DNA from: Bradyrhizobium nanningense
GTDB lineage: Bacteria > Pseudomonadota > Alphaproteobacteria > Rhizobiales > Xanthobacteraceae
Reading direction: 5' to 3'
DNA: 64,000 nucleotides
Assembly: GCF_004114535.1 (NCBI RefSeq)
Contig: NZ_LBJC01000025.1
Location: 96,286 to 160,285 of the forward strand
Of this stretch, positions 8,311 through 17,519 are shown one piece after another. The notes beneath the pieces are model-generated. The model was not told where the DNA came from. It worked only from the letters and a program-made list of their open reading frames with translations, and searched no databases. How positions within the stretch are numbered: the stretch's first letter is position 1; every line of letters begins with the position of its first letter. A program made the translations under genes and the position numbers.

Positions 8311-9516
8311 TTACCCGACAGCCCCCGAATCCCTCAGCTGCCTGATCGCCGCCTCGTCGTATCCCGCCCCGCGCAAAATCTCGTCACTGTGCTCGCCCAC
8401 GGCGGGCGGCTTGCGCGGCTGGACTTTCCTGGCGCCGTCGATCCAGATCGGGCTGTTGATGGTGAGCATGGTGTCGTTCTCGAACGGCACCAGCACCTCG
8501 TTGTCGAGCATCTGCTTGTCGTTCGGGATGTCGTCCAAAATGGCGACGACGCCGAACACGAGGCCATTGCCGTCGAGTATCTTGCGCCATTCGGCGAGAT
8601 CCCTGGTCGCAAAGGTCTCGTCCAAAATCTTGATCAGCTCGACCGAGCGGGCGTGACGATCGGTCTTGGTGGCGAAGCGGGGGTCGTTGATCAGATCCTC
8701 GCGCCCCAGGCACTTGGCCAGCGTCGGAAACTGCTTCTCCTCGCTCAGCAGCGACAGGATCAGCCAGCGGCCGTCCTTGCATTGGTAGTGGTTGGCGACC
8801 GCGTTGAGCGCGCGCTCGCGCGGGCGACGCTCGCCGAACTTGGCGCCGCAGAGCTTGGCCTGCGCCAGCACACTCGCCGCCCACACGCCGTTCGCCATCA
8901 AATTGGAGGCGACATGCGAGCCCTTGCCGGTCTTCTCGCGCTGATACAGCGCGGTGACGATGGCGCCGTAAAACGCCATGGCGCAGGGGTGGTCGCCCAT
9001 GCCGGCGACCGAGCGGGCCGGCGTGGTGTCGGTGTCGGCGCGGACCAGGTCCATCAAGCCTGAACGCGCCCAATAGGCGTTGCTGTCGAAGCCGGGCTTG
9101 TTGGCTTCCTCGCCCTTCTCACCATAGCCGGTGAAGGAGGCATAGATCAGCCGGTCGTTGAGATGGGCGAGATGGTCGTAGGTGATGCCGAGCTTGGCGC
9201 GCACCGGCGGCGGCATGTTGGTGATGAAGACGTCGGCCTCTTCGACCAGCTTGTAGAGCACCGCCTGCGCCTCCGGCTTGGCCAGGTCGAGCGCGATGCT
9301 CTTCTTGTTGCGCGCTTCCAGCAGCCAGGCGAAATTGTGCTCGCCGGTGGGATAGCCCGGCAGGTTCGGCAGATTGCGATAGGGATCGCCAGCGCCGGGC
9401 GGCTCGATCTTGATGATTTCGGCGCCGAAATCCGACAGCACGGTCGCGGCCGCGGGCGCTGCGATGAAGCTCGCGCAGTCCAGAACCTTCAGGCCTGCAA
9501 AAATGCCCTTATCCAT
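8311..9516 (-). CDS. CaiB/BaiF family CoA transferase (class III)
   Basis: 401 residues from ATG 9516 (MDKGIFAGLKVLDCASFIAA). A longer in-frame reading exists but lacks family features. Class III transferases move CoA between carboxylic acids through a catalytic Asp, seen here in 'PGFDSNAYWARSG' near residue 150. 'SDFGAEIIKIEPPGAGDPYR' is the standard N-terminal signature and 'GEHSDEILRGAGYDEAAIRQ' the usual C-terminus. Substrate unknown. It is separated from its neighbours by repeats on one side and 115 bases before putA on the other, so probably monocistronic. Confidence 0.88.
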   Translation of the reverse strand: MDKGIFAGLKVLDCASFIAAPAAATVLSDFGAEIIKIEPPGAGDPYRNLPNLPGYPTGEHNFAWLLEARNKKSIALDLAKPEAQAVLYKLVEEADVFITNMPPPVRAKLGITYDHLAHLNDRLIYASFTGYGEKGEEANKPGFDSNAYWARSGLMDLVRADTDTTPARSVAGMGDHPCAMAFYGAIVTALYQREKTGKGSHVASNLMANGVWAASVLAQAKLCGAKFGERRPRERALNAVANHYQCKDGRWLILSLLSEEKQFPTLAKCLGREDLINDPRFATKTDRHARSVELIKILDETFATRDLAEWRKILDGNGLVFGVVAILDDIPNDKQMLDNEVLVPFENDTMLTINSPIWIDGARKVQPRKPPAVGEHSDEILRGAGYDEAAIRQLRDSGAVG

Positions 9517-9630
9517 CGCAGCGTTGCTCCCTCGCTGTTGTCGTTTCCCGCGCGCTGGAATTGGCGCGGGCCACCATCGCAGCATTAGACCGATGTTTTG
9601 CGGGGATGCAACGGCGCCTGGCGCAGGGCG

Positions 9631-12600
9631 TTATTCCTCGCCCGCCAGCAGTGCCGCATTGCCGCCTGCCGCCGCCGTGTTGATGGTCACGGTCTGCTCG
9701 GTGGCGAAGCGCGCGAGGTAGTGCGGGCCGCCGGCCTTGGGGCCGGTTCCGGACAGGCCGTTGCCGCCGAACGGCTGTACGCCGACCACGGCGCCGATCA
9801 TGTTGCGGTTGACGTAGATGTTGCCGATCTCAGCGCGATCGATGATGGCTTCGATCGTGTCGTCGATGCGCGAATGAATGCCGAGGGTGAGCCCGTAGCC
9901 GGTGCGTTCGATGACCTGCAACACGCGTTCGAGATTCTCCGCACGATAGCGGACGACATGCAGGATCGGGCCAAAGACCTCCTCGGTGAGCTGGCCGGCC
10001 TCCCCGAGCTCGAAGATGTGCGGCGCGACAAAGCAGCCCTCCGGTGCGTCGCCTGCAAAGTGCAGTCGCGCTTCGCTCTTCATCCGCGCGATATGCGCAT
10101 CCAGGCGCTGCTTGGCCTCCATGTCGATGACAGGGCCGATATGGGTCGCGACATCGGAGGGATCGCCGATCTTGAGCTCGCGCGCTGCGCCCGCGATCAT
10201 CTCGATCATGCGGTCGGCGACGTCCTCCTGCACGAACAAAAGCCGCAGCGCCGAGCAGCGCTGGCCGGCGGAACGAAATGCCGAGGTCACGACATCGTCG
10301 GCGACCTGCTCGGGCAGCGCGGTGGCATCCGCGATCATGGCGTTGATGCCGCCGGTCTCGGCGATCAGCGGTACGATCGGCCCATCCTTGGCGGCGAGTG
10401 TGCGGTTGATGCTGCGGGCGACCTCGGTCGAGCCGGTGAAGACGACGCCGGCGATGTCAGGATGTGCCGTCAGCATCGCACCGATCTTGCCGTCGCCGGT
10501 GACGAGATGCAGCGCGCTTCGGGGGATGCCGGCCTCGTGCAGCAGGGCCACGGCTTCGCGCGCGATGCGCGGCGTCTGCTCGGCGGGCTTTGCCACCACG
10601 CTGTTGCCGGCCATCAGCGCGGCCGTGACCTGGCCCAGGAAGATCGCCAGCGGGAAATTCCATGGCGAGATCGCGATGAAGACGCCGCGGCCGCGCATCG
10701 CGAGCGCATTGCTCTCGCCGGTCGGGCCGGGCATCGCCGTCTCGCTGCCGAACAGCTTGCGGCCTTGCGCGGCATAATAGCGGCAGAAGTCGGCGGCCTC
10801 GCGCAGCTCCGAGAGCGCATCGTCGAGCGTCTTGCCGCCCTCGGCTTGCAGGAGTGCAATGAAATGGGCGCTGCGGCTCTCCAGCAGATGCGCGGCCTGT
10901 TCCAGGGCCGCCGCGCGCGTGCCCGCCGGCGTCCGAGTCCAGGCGGCAAAGCCGGCGCGTGCCGCGGCGACCGCTGCATTGGCCTGATCCGGGGTGGCGT
11001 CGGCGACCGGCTTGAGGTCGGCCGTCTCGGCTTTGACATTCGTCATCAATTGGTGGAGTGCGGCCCGTTCGCCGAATTCGACGCCGCGCGAGTTGCGCCG
11101 CCCCGGAGCAAACAGGTCGCCCGGCAACGGAATTTTGGGATGCGCCGCCGCTTGCGGCCGGACAATGGCATCCGCCGGACGTTGCAGCAGCGCCGTAACA
11201 GGCACGCGGTAGTCGGCGCCCTGCGCCACGAAGGAGGAGTTGGCGCCGTTCTCCAAGAGCCGGCGCACGAGGTAGGCCAGCAGGTCGCGATGGCTGCCGA
11301 CCGGCGCATAGGTGCGGGAGGCGATCTCAGGATGGTCCTTGGCGAGCTGCTCGTACAGCGCCTCGCCCATGCCGTGCAGGCGTTGGAATTCGAAGCCGCC
11401 CCCAGCTTGCGCGAGCTCCAGCACGGTCGCGACCGTCAGCGCGTTGTGGGTAGCGAATTGCGGGAAGATGCGCGGCCGCAAGGCCAGCAGCTTCGTCGCG
11501 CAGGCCACGTAGTTCAGGTCCGTCATCGCCTTGCGCGTGAACACGGGATAGCCGTCGAGCCCGCGCTCCTGCGCGCGCTTGATCTCGGTGTCCCAATAGG
11601 CGCCCTTGACGAGGCGCACCATCAGCTTGCGGTCATGCGCGCGGGCCAGCGCATCGACATAGTCGATCACAGCGCTGGCGCGCTTCTGATAGGCCTGGAT
11701 CGCGAGGCCAAATCCGTCCCAGCCGGCAAGCGAGGGATCGGCGAGCGTTGCCGCGATCATGTCGAGCGACAGCTCCAGCCGGTCGGCTTCCTCGGCATCG
11801 ACGGTGAAGTTGAGGTCATGGGCCTTGGCGCGCCGCGCCAGATCGAGCAGCAGCGGCACCAACTCGGCCATCACGCGGTCGCGGCTGATCGCCTCGAAGC
11901 GCGGATGCAGTGCCGAGAGCTTGACCGAGATGCCCGGCCGGTCGGGCAGGGGATGGTTGCCTGCCGCCTTGCCGATGGTCTCGATCGCGCTGGCATAGGC
12001 ATCGAAATAGCGTTTTGCGTCCGCCGCCGTGCGCGCGCCTTCGCCGAGCATGTCGAAGGAATAACGCGGCTTCTGGCCGGAGCGTGGCCGGCCCCGCTCC
12101 AGCGCCTGCTCGATGGTTTCACCCAGCACGAAATGGTTGCCCATCAGCCGCATCGCCTGACGCGTCGCGGTGCGTACCGCCGGCGCGCCCAGTCGCTTCA
12201 CGAGGCGGCCGATGGTGCCGTCGGGCGTCTCACCGGGCTGGATCACCCGTGCCGACAGGCCGAGGGCCCAGGCCGAGGCATTGACCAGGAACGCGGTGGA
12301 CTTGGTCTCGTGATGGATGAAGTCGCCCTCGCCGAGCTTGTCCTCGATGAACTGGTCGGCGGTGCGCGCGTCGGGCACGCGCAGCAGCGCCTCGGCCAGC
12401 ACCATCAAGGCGAGGCCCTCCTTGGTCGAGAGCGCGAACTCCCGCAACATGTCCTCGACCCCGCCAAGACCACCTGCAAGCCGGTCGTCGCGCTTGCGGA
12501 TCGCCTCGATCAGCCGCGTCGCGGTACGGTCAATCCGTGCCTCCTGCGGCGAACTGAGATGGGAGGCCGGTAACAGCCGTGCGGCGATCTCGGCATCGTC

Positions 12601-12642
12601 AGGCGCGTAGGGGGCGCTAAAGGGAGGCGGGATGTTCGGCAT
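9631..12642 (-). CDS. putA: Bifunctional proline dehydrogenase / glutamate-semialdehyde dehydrogenase PutA
   Basis: 1003 residues. Oxidises proline to pyrroline-5-carboxylate with FAD, then to glutamate with NAD+, channelling the intermediate. The proline dehydrogenase barrel (about residues 140-460) has 'RLVKGAYWDTEIKRAQERG'; the aldehyde dehydrogenase domain (about 510-990) has 'ISPWNFPLAIFLGQ', 'VFTGSTEVARSI' and the catalytic Cys in 'SAGQRCSALRLL'. There is no N-terminal ribbon-helix-helix domain, so this is the short enzyme-only PutA known from B. japonicum, whose sequence it closely resembles from memory. Regulation would come from the divergent Lrp-type gene 114 bases away. Long frames on the opposite strand are GC-driven shadows. 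Confidence 0.97.
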   Translation of the reverse strand: MPNIPPPFSAPYAPDDAEIAARLLPASHLSSPQEARIDRTATRLIEAIRKRDDRLAGGLGGVEDMLREFALSTKEGLALMVLAEALLRVPDARTADQFIEDKLGEGDFIHHETKSTAFLVNASAWALGLSARVIQPGETPDGTIGRLVKRLGAPAVRTATRQAMRLMGNHFVLGETIEQALERGRPRSGQKPRYSFDMLGEGARTAADAKRYFDAYASAIETIGKAAGNHPLPDRPGISVKLSALHPRFEAISRDRVMAELVPLLLDLARRAKAHDLNFTVDAEEADRLELSLDMIAATLADPSLAGWDGFGLAIQAYQKRASAVIDYVDALARAHDRKLMVRLVKGAYWDTEIKRAQERGLDGYPVFTRKAMTDLNYVACATKLLALRPRIFPQFATHNALTVATVLELAQAGGGFEFQRLHGMGEALYEQLAKDHPEIASRTYAPVGSHRDLLAYLVRRLLENGANSSFVAQGADYRVPVTALLQRPADAIVRPQAAAHPKIPLPGDLFAPGRRNSRGVEFGERAALHQLMTNVKAETADLKPVADATPDQANAAVAAARAGFAAWTRTPAGTRAAALEQAAHLLESRSAHFIALLQAEGGKTLDDALSELREAADFCRYYAAQGRKLFGSETAMPGPTGESNALAMRGRGVFIAISPWNFPLAIFLGQVTAALMAGNSVVAKPAEQTPRIAREAVALLHEAGIPRSALHLVTGDGKIGAMLTAHPDIAGVVFTGSTEVARSINRTLAAKDGPIVPLIAETGGINAMIADATALPEQVADDVVTSAFRSAGQRCSALRLLFVQEDVADRMIEMIAGAARELKIGDPSDVATHIGPVIDMEAKQRLDAHIARMKSEARLHFAGDAPEGCFVAPHIFELGEAGQLTEEVFGPILHVVRYRAENLERVLQVIERTGYGLTLGIHSRIDDTIEAIIDRAEIGNIYVNRNMIGAVVGVQPFGGNGLSGTGPKAGGPHYLARFATEQTVTINTAAAGGNAALLAGEE

Positions 12643-12756
12643 GGCGTGTCCTGTGGCTGAGATTCAGGATAATGCCCGCATGACCGTAGTTCGATAGACA
12701 ATCTAAGTGGTTTGCCTTAGAAAATGAAGACTGAATGGAAATTGACCGTATAGAAT

Positions 12757-13218
12757 ATGGAACTCGATCGCATCGACCGGAAAATCCTCTCGATTTTGCA
12801 GGAGGATGGGCGAATCGCCAATGTCGAGCTCGCCGAGCGCATCGGGCTGTCGCCGACCTCGATCGGCGAGCGGCTGAAGCGCTTGCAGCGCGAGGGCTTC
12901 GTCGAAGGCTATGGCGCGCGCCTCAACCCGCATCGGCTCGGCCTTGGCCTTCTGGTGTTCGTCGAAGTGCTGCTCGACAAGACCACGCCCGACAATTTCG
13001 AGCGGTTTGCCCGCGCAGTGAAGCTCGCGCCTGAGGTGCTGGAGTGTCACATGGTTGCCGGCGGCTTCGACTATCTTGTGAAGGCGAGGCTTGCGGACAT
13101 GGCCGCCTATCGACGCTTTCTCGGCGAGACCCTGCTGTCGATGCCGGGCGTGCGCGAGACCCGGACCTATGCGGTGATGGAAGAGATCAAGCGCGACGCG
13201 CCGTTGCCGGTGGGCTGA
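12757..13218 (+). CDS. putR: Lrp/AsnC family regulator, probably of putA (PutR-like)
   Basis: 153 residues. The AsnC-type winged helix is at residues 1-60 ('MELDRIDRKILSILQEDGRI', 'LAERIGLSPTSIGERLKRLQ'), followed by the RAM effector domain ('LECHMVAGGFDYLVKARLAD'). Lrp-family activators of putA that sense proline are established in alphaproteobacteria. Divergent placement with a short shared intergenic region supports the same job here. The operator itself is not obvious: the 114-base gap is AT-rich near 12700-12756 but has no strong palindrome. Symbol assigned from context. Confidence 0.9.
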   Translation: MELDRIDRKILSILQEDGRIANVELAERIGLSPTSIGERLKRLQREGFVEGYGARLNPHRLGLGLLVFVEVLLDKTTPDNFERFARAVKLAPEVLECHMVAGGFDYLVKARLADMAAYRRFLGETLLSMPGVRETRTYAVMEEIKRDAPLPVG

Positions 13219-13349
13219 CGAGATGTCGTCGCGATTGTCATTGCTGCGGCGTTGAATGAGCGGTCTTCGCAGGAAAAATAGCTATCCTCGTGCAATCGCA
13301 ACGCCTGTCGTCGAATGCACTGGCCGTCTTCTGAAATCTTCTTGGCCCG

Positions 13350-13371
13350 CTCCCGGAAGGTGATCCGGGAG
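13350..13371. terminator. Possible weak bidirectional hairpin between convergent genes
   Basis: CTCCCGG-N8-CCGGGAG, exact 7-base arms, lies between the convergent ends of the Lrp-type gene and the cold-shock gene. No T-run on either strand, so terminator function is only inferred from position. Confidence 0.3.
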
Positions 13372-13390
13372 GCAGCAAAGGCTGGCGGGC

Positions 13391-13591
13391 TTATACTTTG
13401 AGGTTCTCTGCGGAAGTCTTGCCCCGGTTTGCGATCTCTTCGTATTCCACCGTCTGTCCCTCGTTCAGGGTCGACAGACCGGCTTTCTGCACTGCCGAGA
13501 TATGCACGAACACATCCTTACCCCCCGACGCAGGCTGGATAAATCCATAACCCTTCGTCGGGTTGAACCACTTGACCGTACCTTTAGCCAT
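13391..13591 (-). CDS. Cold-shock domain protein (CspA family)
   Basis: 66 residues from ATG 13591 (MAKGTVKWFNPTKGYGFIQP). Contains the RNA-binding motifs RNP1 (KGYGFIQP) and RNP2 (VFVHIS). A single five-stranded cold-shock domain that would bind single-stranded RNA or DNA and act as an RNA chaperone. An upstream in-frame extension to 13645 is rejected because the family begins at MAKG. The roughly 200-base upstream gap could include a long leader, as many csp genes have, but I see no definite structure. Several paralogues per genome are usual, so a number cannot be assigned. Confidence 0.95.
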   Translation of the reverse strand: MAKGTVKWFNPTKGYGFIQPASGGKDVFVHISAVQKAGLSTLNEGQTVEYEEIANRGKTSAENLKV

Positions 13592-13799
13592 CACGACTTC
13601 TCCGCGGGTCTTCCTCCGAGATCGCGAACCGCCAGTCCCCGCCAACCGGCCGGTTCGGTCCTAACAGGATACGCGGAATGTGGCGGGCTTGGTAGCTCAA
13701 ACCACATCGGCATTTTGCCGAATTCCGCTCAACTTCGCGGCGCTTTTGGCGGTTTTGCCCGTTTCGCGGTCAAATGGCCGGCGTGCTGCGCGCTCTCAG

Positions 13800-14114
13800 T
13801 CAATAGGTCGCGGCCAGGTAATCGACGATCTTGCCGACGTCGGCATCATTGATCGGCGCGCCGTAGACCTTGATCATCTTGGTTACCTCGGCCTGCCAGA
13901 AGCCCTTCTTGTCCTTCATCGGCGGCTGCGTCTTGATGTAGTCGGCCGAGTGGCAGGCGCTGCAATTGCCCTTGACGATCTCGAGATCGGGGCCCGGCTT
14001 GAACGCTGCGACCTCATCAGGGGTCTTGTAATTGATCGGCGCTGCGAGTGCCGACCCCAAAGCTGCGGCGAGGCCGAACGAGACGGCAAGGAGAACGGTG
14101 CGCTGCATGATCAT
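13800..14114 (-). CDS. sorB: Monohaem cytochrome c, sulfite dehydrogenase subunit (SorB-like)
   Basis: 104 residues. Signal peptide 'MIMQRTVLLAVSFGLAAALG' followed by a small class I cytochrome c: the haem motif CSACH near residue 55 and a late Met ligand candidate in 'QPPMKDKKGFW' or 'VTKMIKVYG'. It starts 6 bases after the sulfite oxidase stop, so the two are one transcript. In SorAB-type enzymes this subunit takes electrons from the molybdenum subunit in the periplasm and passes them to soluble cytochrome c and the oxidase. Assignment to SorB depends on this pairing; the symbol is by analogy. Confidence 0.82.
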   Translation of the reverse strand: MIMQRTVLLAVSFGLAAALGSALAAPINYKTPDEVAAFKPGPDLEIVKGNCSACHSADYIKTQPPMKDKKGFWQAEVTKMIKVYGAPINDADVGKIVDYLAATY

Positions 14115-14120
14115 TCTCCT

Positions 14121-15320
14121 TCAGGCGGCCGTCACGCGGACGGTTTCGACGACGTTGCGCAAATAACCCGCCGGGTTCCAGCGCGGCGTGTCCGGCTGCG
14201 TCTCGCCGCCATTTCCGGTGGCGCGCACCTTGAGCTCATGGCTGCCGGCCGCAAGCTTCACCGGCAGCTTCCATTCGCGGAAGGCGTATTTGCCGAGGTC
14301 CTTGCCGAGCTTGGCGCTCATCCAAGTCTTGCCGCCGTCGGTGGAGACCTGGACCTCCCTGACGCCCTTGCCGCCGTCGAAGGCGATGCCGCGCAGGGTG
14401 GTCGCGCCGGCCTTCAGCTTGGCGCCGTCAGGCACGCTGGTGATGAAGGAGCGGATGGTGAAGCGGTTGATCGGGATCGTCGCCTTCGGCGTGGTGCCGG
14501 GCTCGATCGAGTTGTCAGGCGTGTCGGGAATGCGATAGGCCGACTTCATCCAGAAGCCGTCAAAGACATTGTCGATGACATTGATCTCGTTGAGGTGCTT
14601 GACCCAGTAGGTGCCGTAATAGCCGGGCACGATCAGGCGCAGCGGGAAGCCGTTGAGGAACGGCAGGTCCTCGCCGTTCATGCCGTAGGCCAGCATCACC
14701 TCGCCATCGCGCGCGTGATCGACGTCGAGCGCCTTGACGAAATCAGGCGTCTTGTCGCTGACCGGCCCGTCCATGCCGTTGAAAGTGACCTGCTTGGCGC
14801 CGCTCTGAATGCCGGCCATCTCCAGCACCGCTTTCAGCGGCACACCGCGCCAGCGCGCGCAGCCCATGGCGCCGTTGGCGAGCTGGCCGCCGGCGACGCG
14901 CGGCTCGAAGAAGCCGCGGCTGTTGCCGGAGCATTGCGCCACCGCGACGATCTCCGTCGCCTTCATCTTCCGGATGTCCTTCAGCGACAGCTTGAGCGGC
15001 TTGTCGACCTTGCCCTTGACCTCCAGCGTGAATGTGTCGGGATCGAGATTGTAGGGCAGGTCGGAGAGGTGATAGCGCACGAAGAACGCGTTGTTCGGCG
15101 TGATCGGGCCGTCGTTGAAGATCGCAAACGGCGTCTCGAGCTGCGGCGGCCGGCTGGTCAGGCCGATCATCGGCCGCTTCTGCGGATATTTCACGACCGG
15201 CCGTTCGCCATTGGCAAAGGGCAGGGTGACGGTGTCGAGTGCCAACGCCCTCGTGGAATTCAGTGTGGCCGCAAGCGCGGCAAAGCCCGCTCCTTTGAGC
15301 AGGTCGCGTCGATCGAACAT
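14121..15320 (-). CDS. sorA: Sulfite dehydrogenase, molybdenum subunit (SorA/SoxC-like)
   Basis: 399 residues. A twin-arginine signal (FDRRDLLKGAGFAALAATL) shows export with the cofactor already bound. The oxidoreductase molybdopterin domain (about residues 60-270) carries the Mo-ligating Cys in 'VAVAQCSGNSRGFF' and 'FPLRLIVPGYYGTYWVKHL'. The Mo-co dimerisation domain follows ('LRGIAFDGGKGVREVQVSTD'). It oxidises sulfite to sulfate in the periplasm. The cytochrome c encoded 6 bases downstream is the probable electron acceptor, which fits SorAB better than SorT. SoxC is an alternative, but no sox genes are seen around. Confidence 0.88.
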   Translation of the reverse strand: MFDRRDLLKGAGFAALAATLNSTRALALDTVTLPFANGERPVVKYPQKRPMIGLTSRPPQLETPFAIFNDGPITPNNAFFVRYHLSDLPYNLDPDTFTLEVKGKVDKPLKLSLKDIRKMKATEIVAVAQCSGNSRGFFEPRVAGGQLANGAMGCARWRGVPLKAVLEMAGIQSGAKQVTFNGMDGPVSDKTPDFVKALDVDHARDGEVMLAYGMNGEDLPFLNGFPLRLIVPGYYGTYWVKHLNEINVIDNVFDGFWMKSAYRIPDTPDNSIEPGTTPKATIPINRFTIRSFITSVPDGAKLKAGATTLRGIAFDGGKGVREVQVSTDGGKTWMSAKLGKDLGKYAFREWKLPVKLAAGSHELKVRATGNGGETQPDTPRWNPAGYLRNVVETVRVTAA

Positions 15321-15510
15321 CCTCGTCCCCTCCCGGAGCTTTTCTTCGGTCTGCGGTTATCACCGCGGACCCGCGCTCATCTGTTGCAACGATTTGAACG
15401 AAGTCAATTCGTGCTTTCGCAGCGGGCCCATGCCGCTGCGTTGCAGCAGGCCGGTGTTACGTGGGGATGACATTGATTGCCTGGCTCGACGCCGCCGCCG
15501 GCTCGCTGCA

Positions 15511-15656
15511 CCTCTCCCGCTTGCGGGAGAGGTCGGCACGCCCGGGCGATGCGAAGCATCGTCCCGCGTGCCGGGTGAGGGTTTTCTCCTCTAGGGGATT
15601 GTCCCGTTGGGGAAACACCCTCTCCCCAACCCTCCCCGCAAGTGGGGGAGAGAGCG
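15511..15656. repeat. Compound repeat, copy 1 (CCTCTCCCGC type)
   Basis: Two small hairpins (CCTCTCCCGCTTGCGGGAGAGG and an imperfect CTCCCCGCAAGTGGGGGAG) enclose a segment of 40 bases (15570-15609) that is identical to 32780-32819. It fills most of the 358-base gap between the sulfite oxidase and cyclase genes, where I see no gene. Confidence 0.75.
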
Positions 15657-15678
15657 CATCGATCTTGCCACTCGCACT

Positions 15679-17412
15679 TTACGCCGCGACCCGCTCGCTG
15701 CGGTCGACCAGCGCCGCCAGCTCCCGCGCATCCGTCACCACCCGCACCGCCATCGGCTCGTCGCGGCCGCGGATCGCGACCTCCTGTTGTGGCAGCGCAT
15801 CGTCGGCGAGGCCCGCGCTGCGGCGGATCTCGTCCGAGACGATCGCCTCGCAGGCCAGCGTCTTGGTCATGTCCTGGAGGCGGGCGGCGACGTTGACGGC
15901 ATCGCCCAGCGCCGTGAAGACGATGTGATCGCGATAGCCGATGTCGCCGATGATGACCTCGCCGCCGTGAATGCCGATGCCGAAGCGGATCGGCTGGCGA
16001 AGATCATGGCTCAAGAGCTGGTTCAGCTCGTCGATATGGGTGGCGATGCTGCTTGCCGCCTTCAGCGCCTGCCGGCAGGCGGTTTGCGGATCGGCCGTGA
16101 GCCCGAATAGCGCCAGCATGCCGTCGCCGACGAACTGGTTCGGCTGGCCGCCATTCTCGATGACGGCCTGCGACACCGCGCCGAGGAAGCGGTTGACGAT
16201 GAACACGGTGTCGAACGGCAGCCGCTTCTCGGCGAGCTGCGTCGAGCCGCGCATGTCCACGAACAGGCTGACGAGATAGCGTTCCTGGCCGATGCTCGCC
16301 GGCGCCGAGGCATGCGCGCTCGCCGCCGACGTTTGCGGGGTAAAGAGCTGGAAGAACGAGAGGTCGGACGTCGGCCGCAACTGGCAGGCCAGCCTGATCG
16401 AGGGGTCGTTGGTGCCGACGCGGGTGAGCACGAAGGCCTCGCGCTGCGACGGCTCGGGCAGGGTGGCGTGATCGCCGATGATGCGGATGCGGCAGGTCGA
16501 GCAGCGGGCGCGGCCGCCGCAGACGCTGGCATGCGGCATATTGTGCCGCAGGCTCGCTTCCAGAACAGAGAGGCCCTTGGGAACCCGCACCGTCTTGCCG
16601 TTGCCGTAGGACAGCGCGATCATGCCGCCGCGCCGCTCGCGCCATGCCCGCACGCCGCGCGCCGCCAGCGCCAGGCCCAGCAGCCCGAAATAGGTGATGG
16701 TGAAGCCGCCGGTGATGCGATCGAGCGTCGCCGCCTCGGCCGTCGTGCCGACCTGGCGGGGGGTGAGATTGTGCGTGCGCCATTCCCCGTCATCGGCTTC
16801 GAACGCGACGCTGCGGCCGCCCTGGTAGATGCCGAGCAGCGCCAGCGTCGGGATCAGCACGGCGGCGGCGAGCAGATAGGGGGCGGCGCGCGGGAAGAAG
16901 GGCTTGAGGCGCAGCCAGAAGAAGATGCCGATGCAGCCGTGTACCCAGGCAATGAGAAGCAGGATCGTCATTTGCCAGAGCCGGCCGGGTGATGCGACGA
17001 AGAACAGATACAGCTCCTGCGGATAGAGTTTCTCGTGTTCGTACAGCGTCTGGCCGAGCCGCACGCCGATCACATGCCCCATGACCAATGCAGGGACGCT
17101 CAGCCCCAGCACGAGCTGAAGCGGCTCGATCGTCCGCCAGCGGAACTGTCGGCGCTGATACAGCGCGTAGACGCCGAGCCCCATATGCGTGAGCGCCGCC
17201 GTGTAAAAGAGGATCGCGACGGGGAGGAACCGCCAGAAGGCGATGTGATAATAGACCCCGGCCTCCATGGCCTCGACCGAGATATTGCCGAGCGCATGGT
17301 TGAGGAAATGGCTAACCACATAAGAGAACAGGATCAGGCCGCAGACAAGGCGCACCTGCCGCACGCTGGTCGCGCGGACGAATTCGGAGATGTGTGCAGC
17401 AGCGGTGGCCAT
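15679..17412 (-). CDS. Membrane-bound ferredoxin-domain adenylate/guanylate cyclase
   Basis: 577 residues in three parts. Residues 1-240 have about six membrane helices rich in His near their ends ('SHFLNHALGN', 'ALTHMGLGVY', 'VMGHVIGVRL'), reminiscent of di-haem cytochrome b anchors. Residues 265-350 are a plant-type [2Fe-2S] ferredoxin domain with CxxxxxCxxC ('CGGRARCSTC') and a fourth Cys in 'LACQLRP'. Residues 385-570 are a class III cyclase domain with metal-binding Asp in 'FVDMRGST' and 'FVGDGMLALFG'. The fusion suggests cAMP synthesis controlled by membrane redox state. Domain calls are firm; regulation is inference. Confidence 0.88.
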   Translation of the reverse strand: MATAAAHISEFVRATSVRQVRLVCGLILFSYVVSHFLNHALGNISVEAMEAGVYYHIAFWRFLPVAILFYTAALTHMGLGVYALYQRRQFRWRTIEPLQLVLGLSVPALVMGHVIGVRLGQTLYEHEKLYPQELYLFFVASPGRLWQMTILLLIAWVHGCIGIFFWLRLKPFFPRAAPYLLAAAVLIPTLALLGIYQGGRSVAFEADDGEWRTHNLTPRQVGTTAEAATLDRITGGFTITYFGLLGLALAARGVRAWRERRGGMIALSYGNGKTVRVPKGLSVLEASLRHNMPHASVCGGRARCSTCRIRIIGDHATLPEPSQREAFVLTRVGTNDPSIRLACQLRPTSDLSFFQLFTPQTSAASAHASAPASIGQERYLVSLFVDMRGSTQLAEKRLPFDTVFIVNRFLGAVSQAVIENGGQPNQFVGDGMLALFGLTADPQTACRQALKAASSIATHIDELNQLLSHDLRQPIRFGIGIHGGEVIIGDIGYRDHIVFTALGDAVNVAARLQDMTKTLACEAIVSDEIRRSAGLADDALPQQEVAIRGRDEPMAVRVVTDARELAALVDRSERVAA

Positions 17413-17519
17413 GATTTGCTTGTATCAGTTCACCACGGAGAACAGCCAGCGTAGCGTTTAATTCCCGATGTGGACAGGTTGTGGGATCACATGCCTGGGA
17501 AAGCGCCTCACACCCCACC

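Noticed and set aside
9598..12573. 991-codon open frame antisense to putA
   Set aside because: High GC leaves few stops on the opposite strand. Composition is rich in Arg, Gly and Ala, there is no domain, and putA on the minus strand has full catalytic motifs.
13680..15470. 596-codon open frame on plus strand over sorAB
   Set aside because: Antisense shadow of the sulfite oxidase pair, without any recognisable domain or signal.
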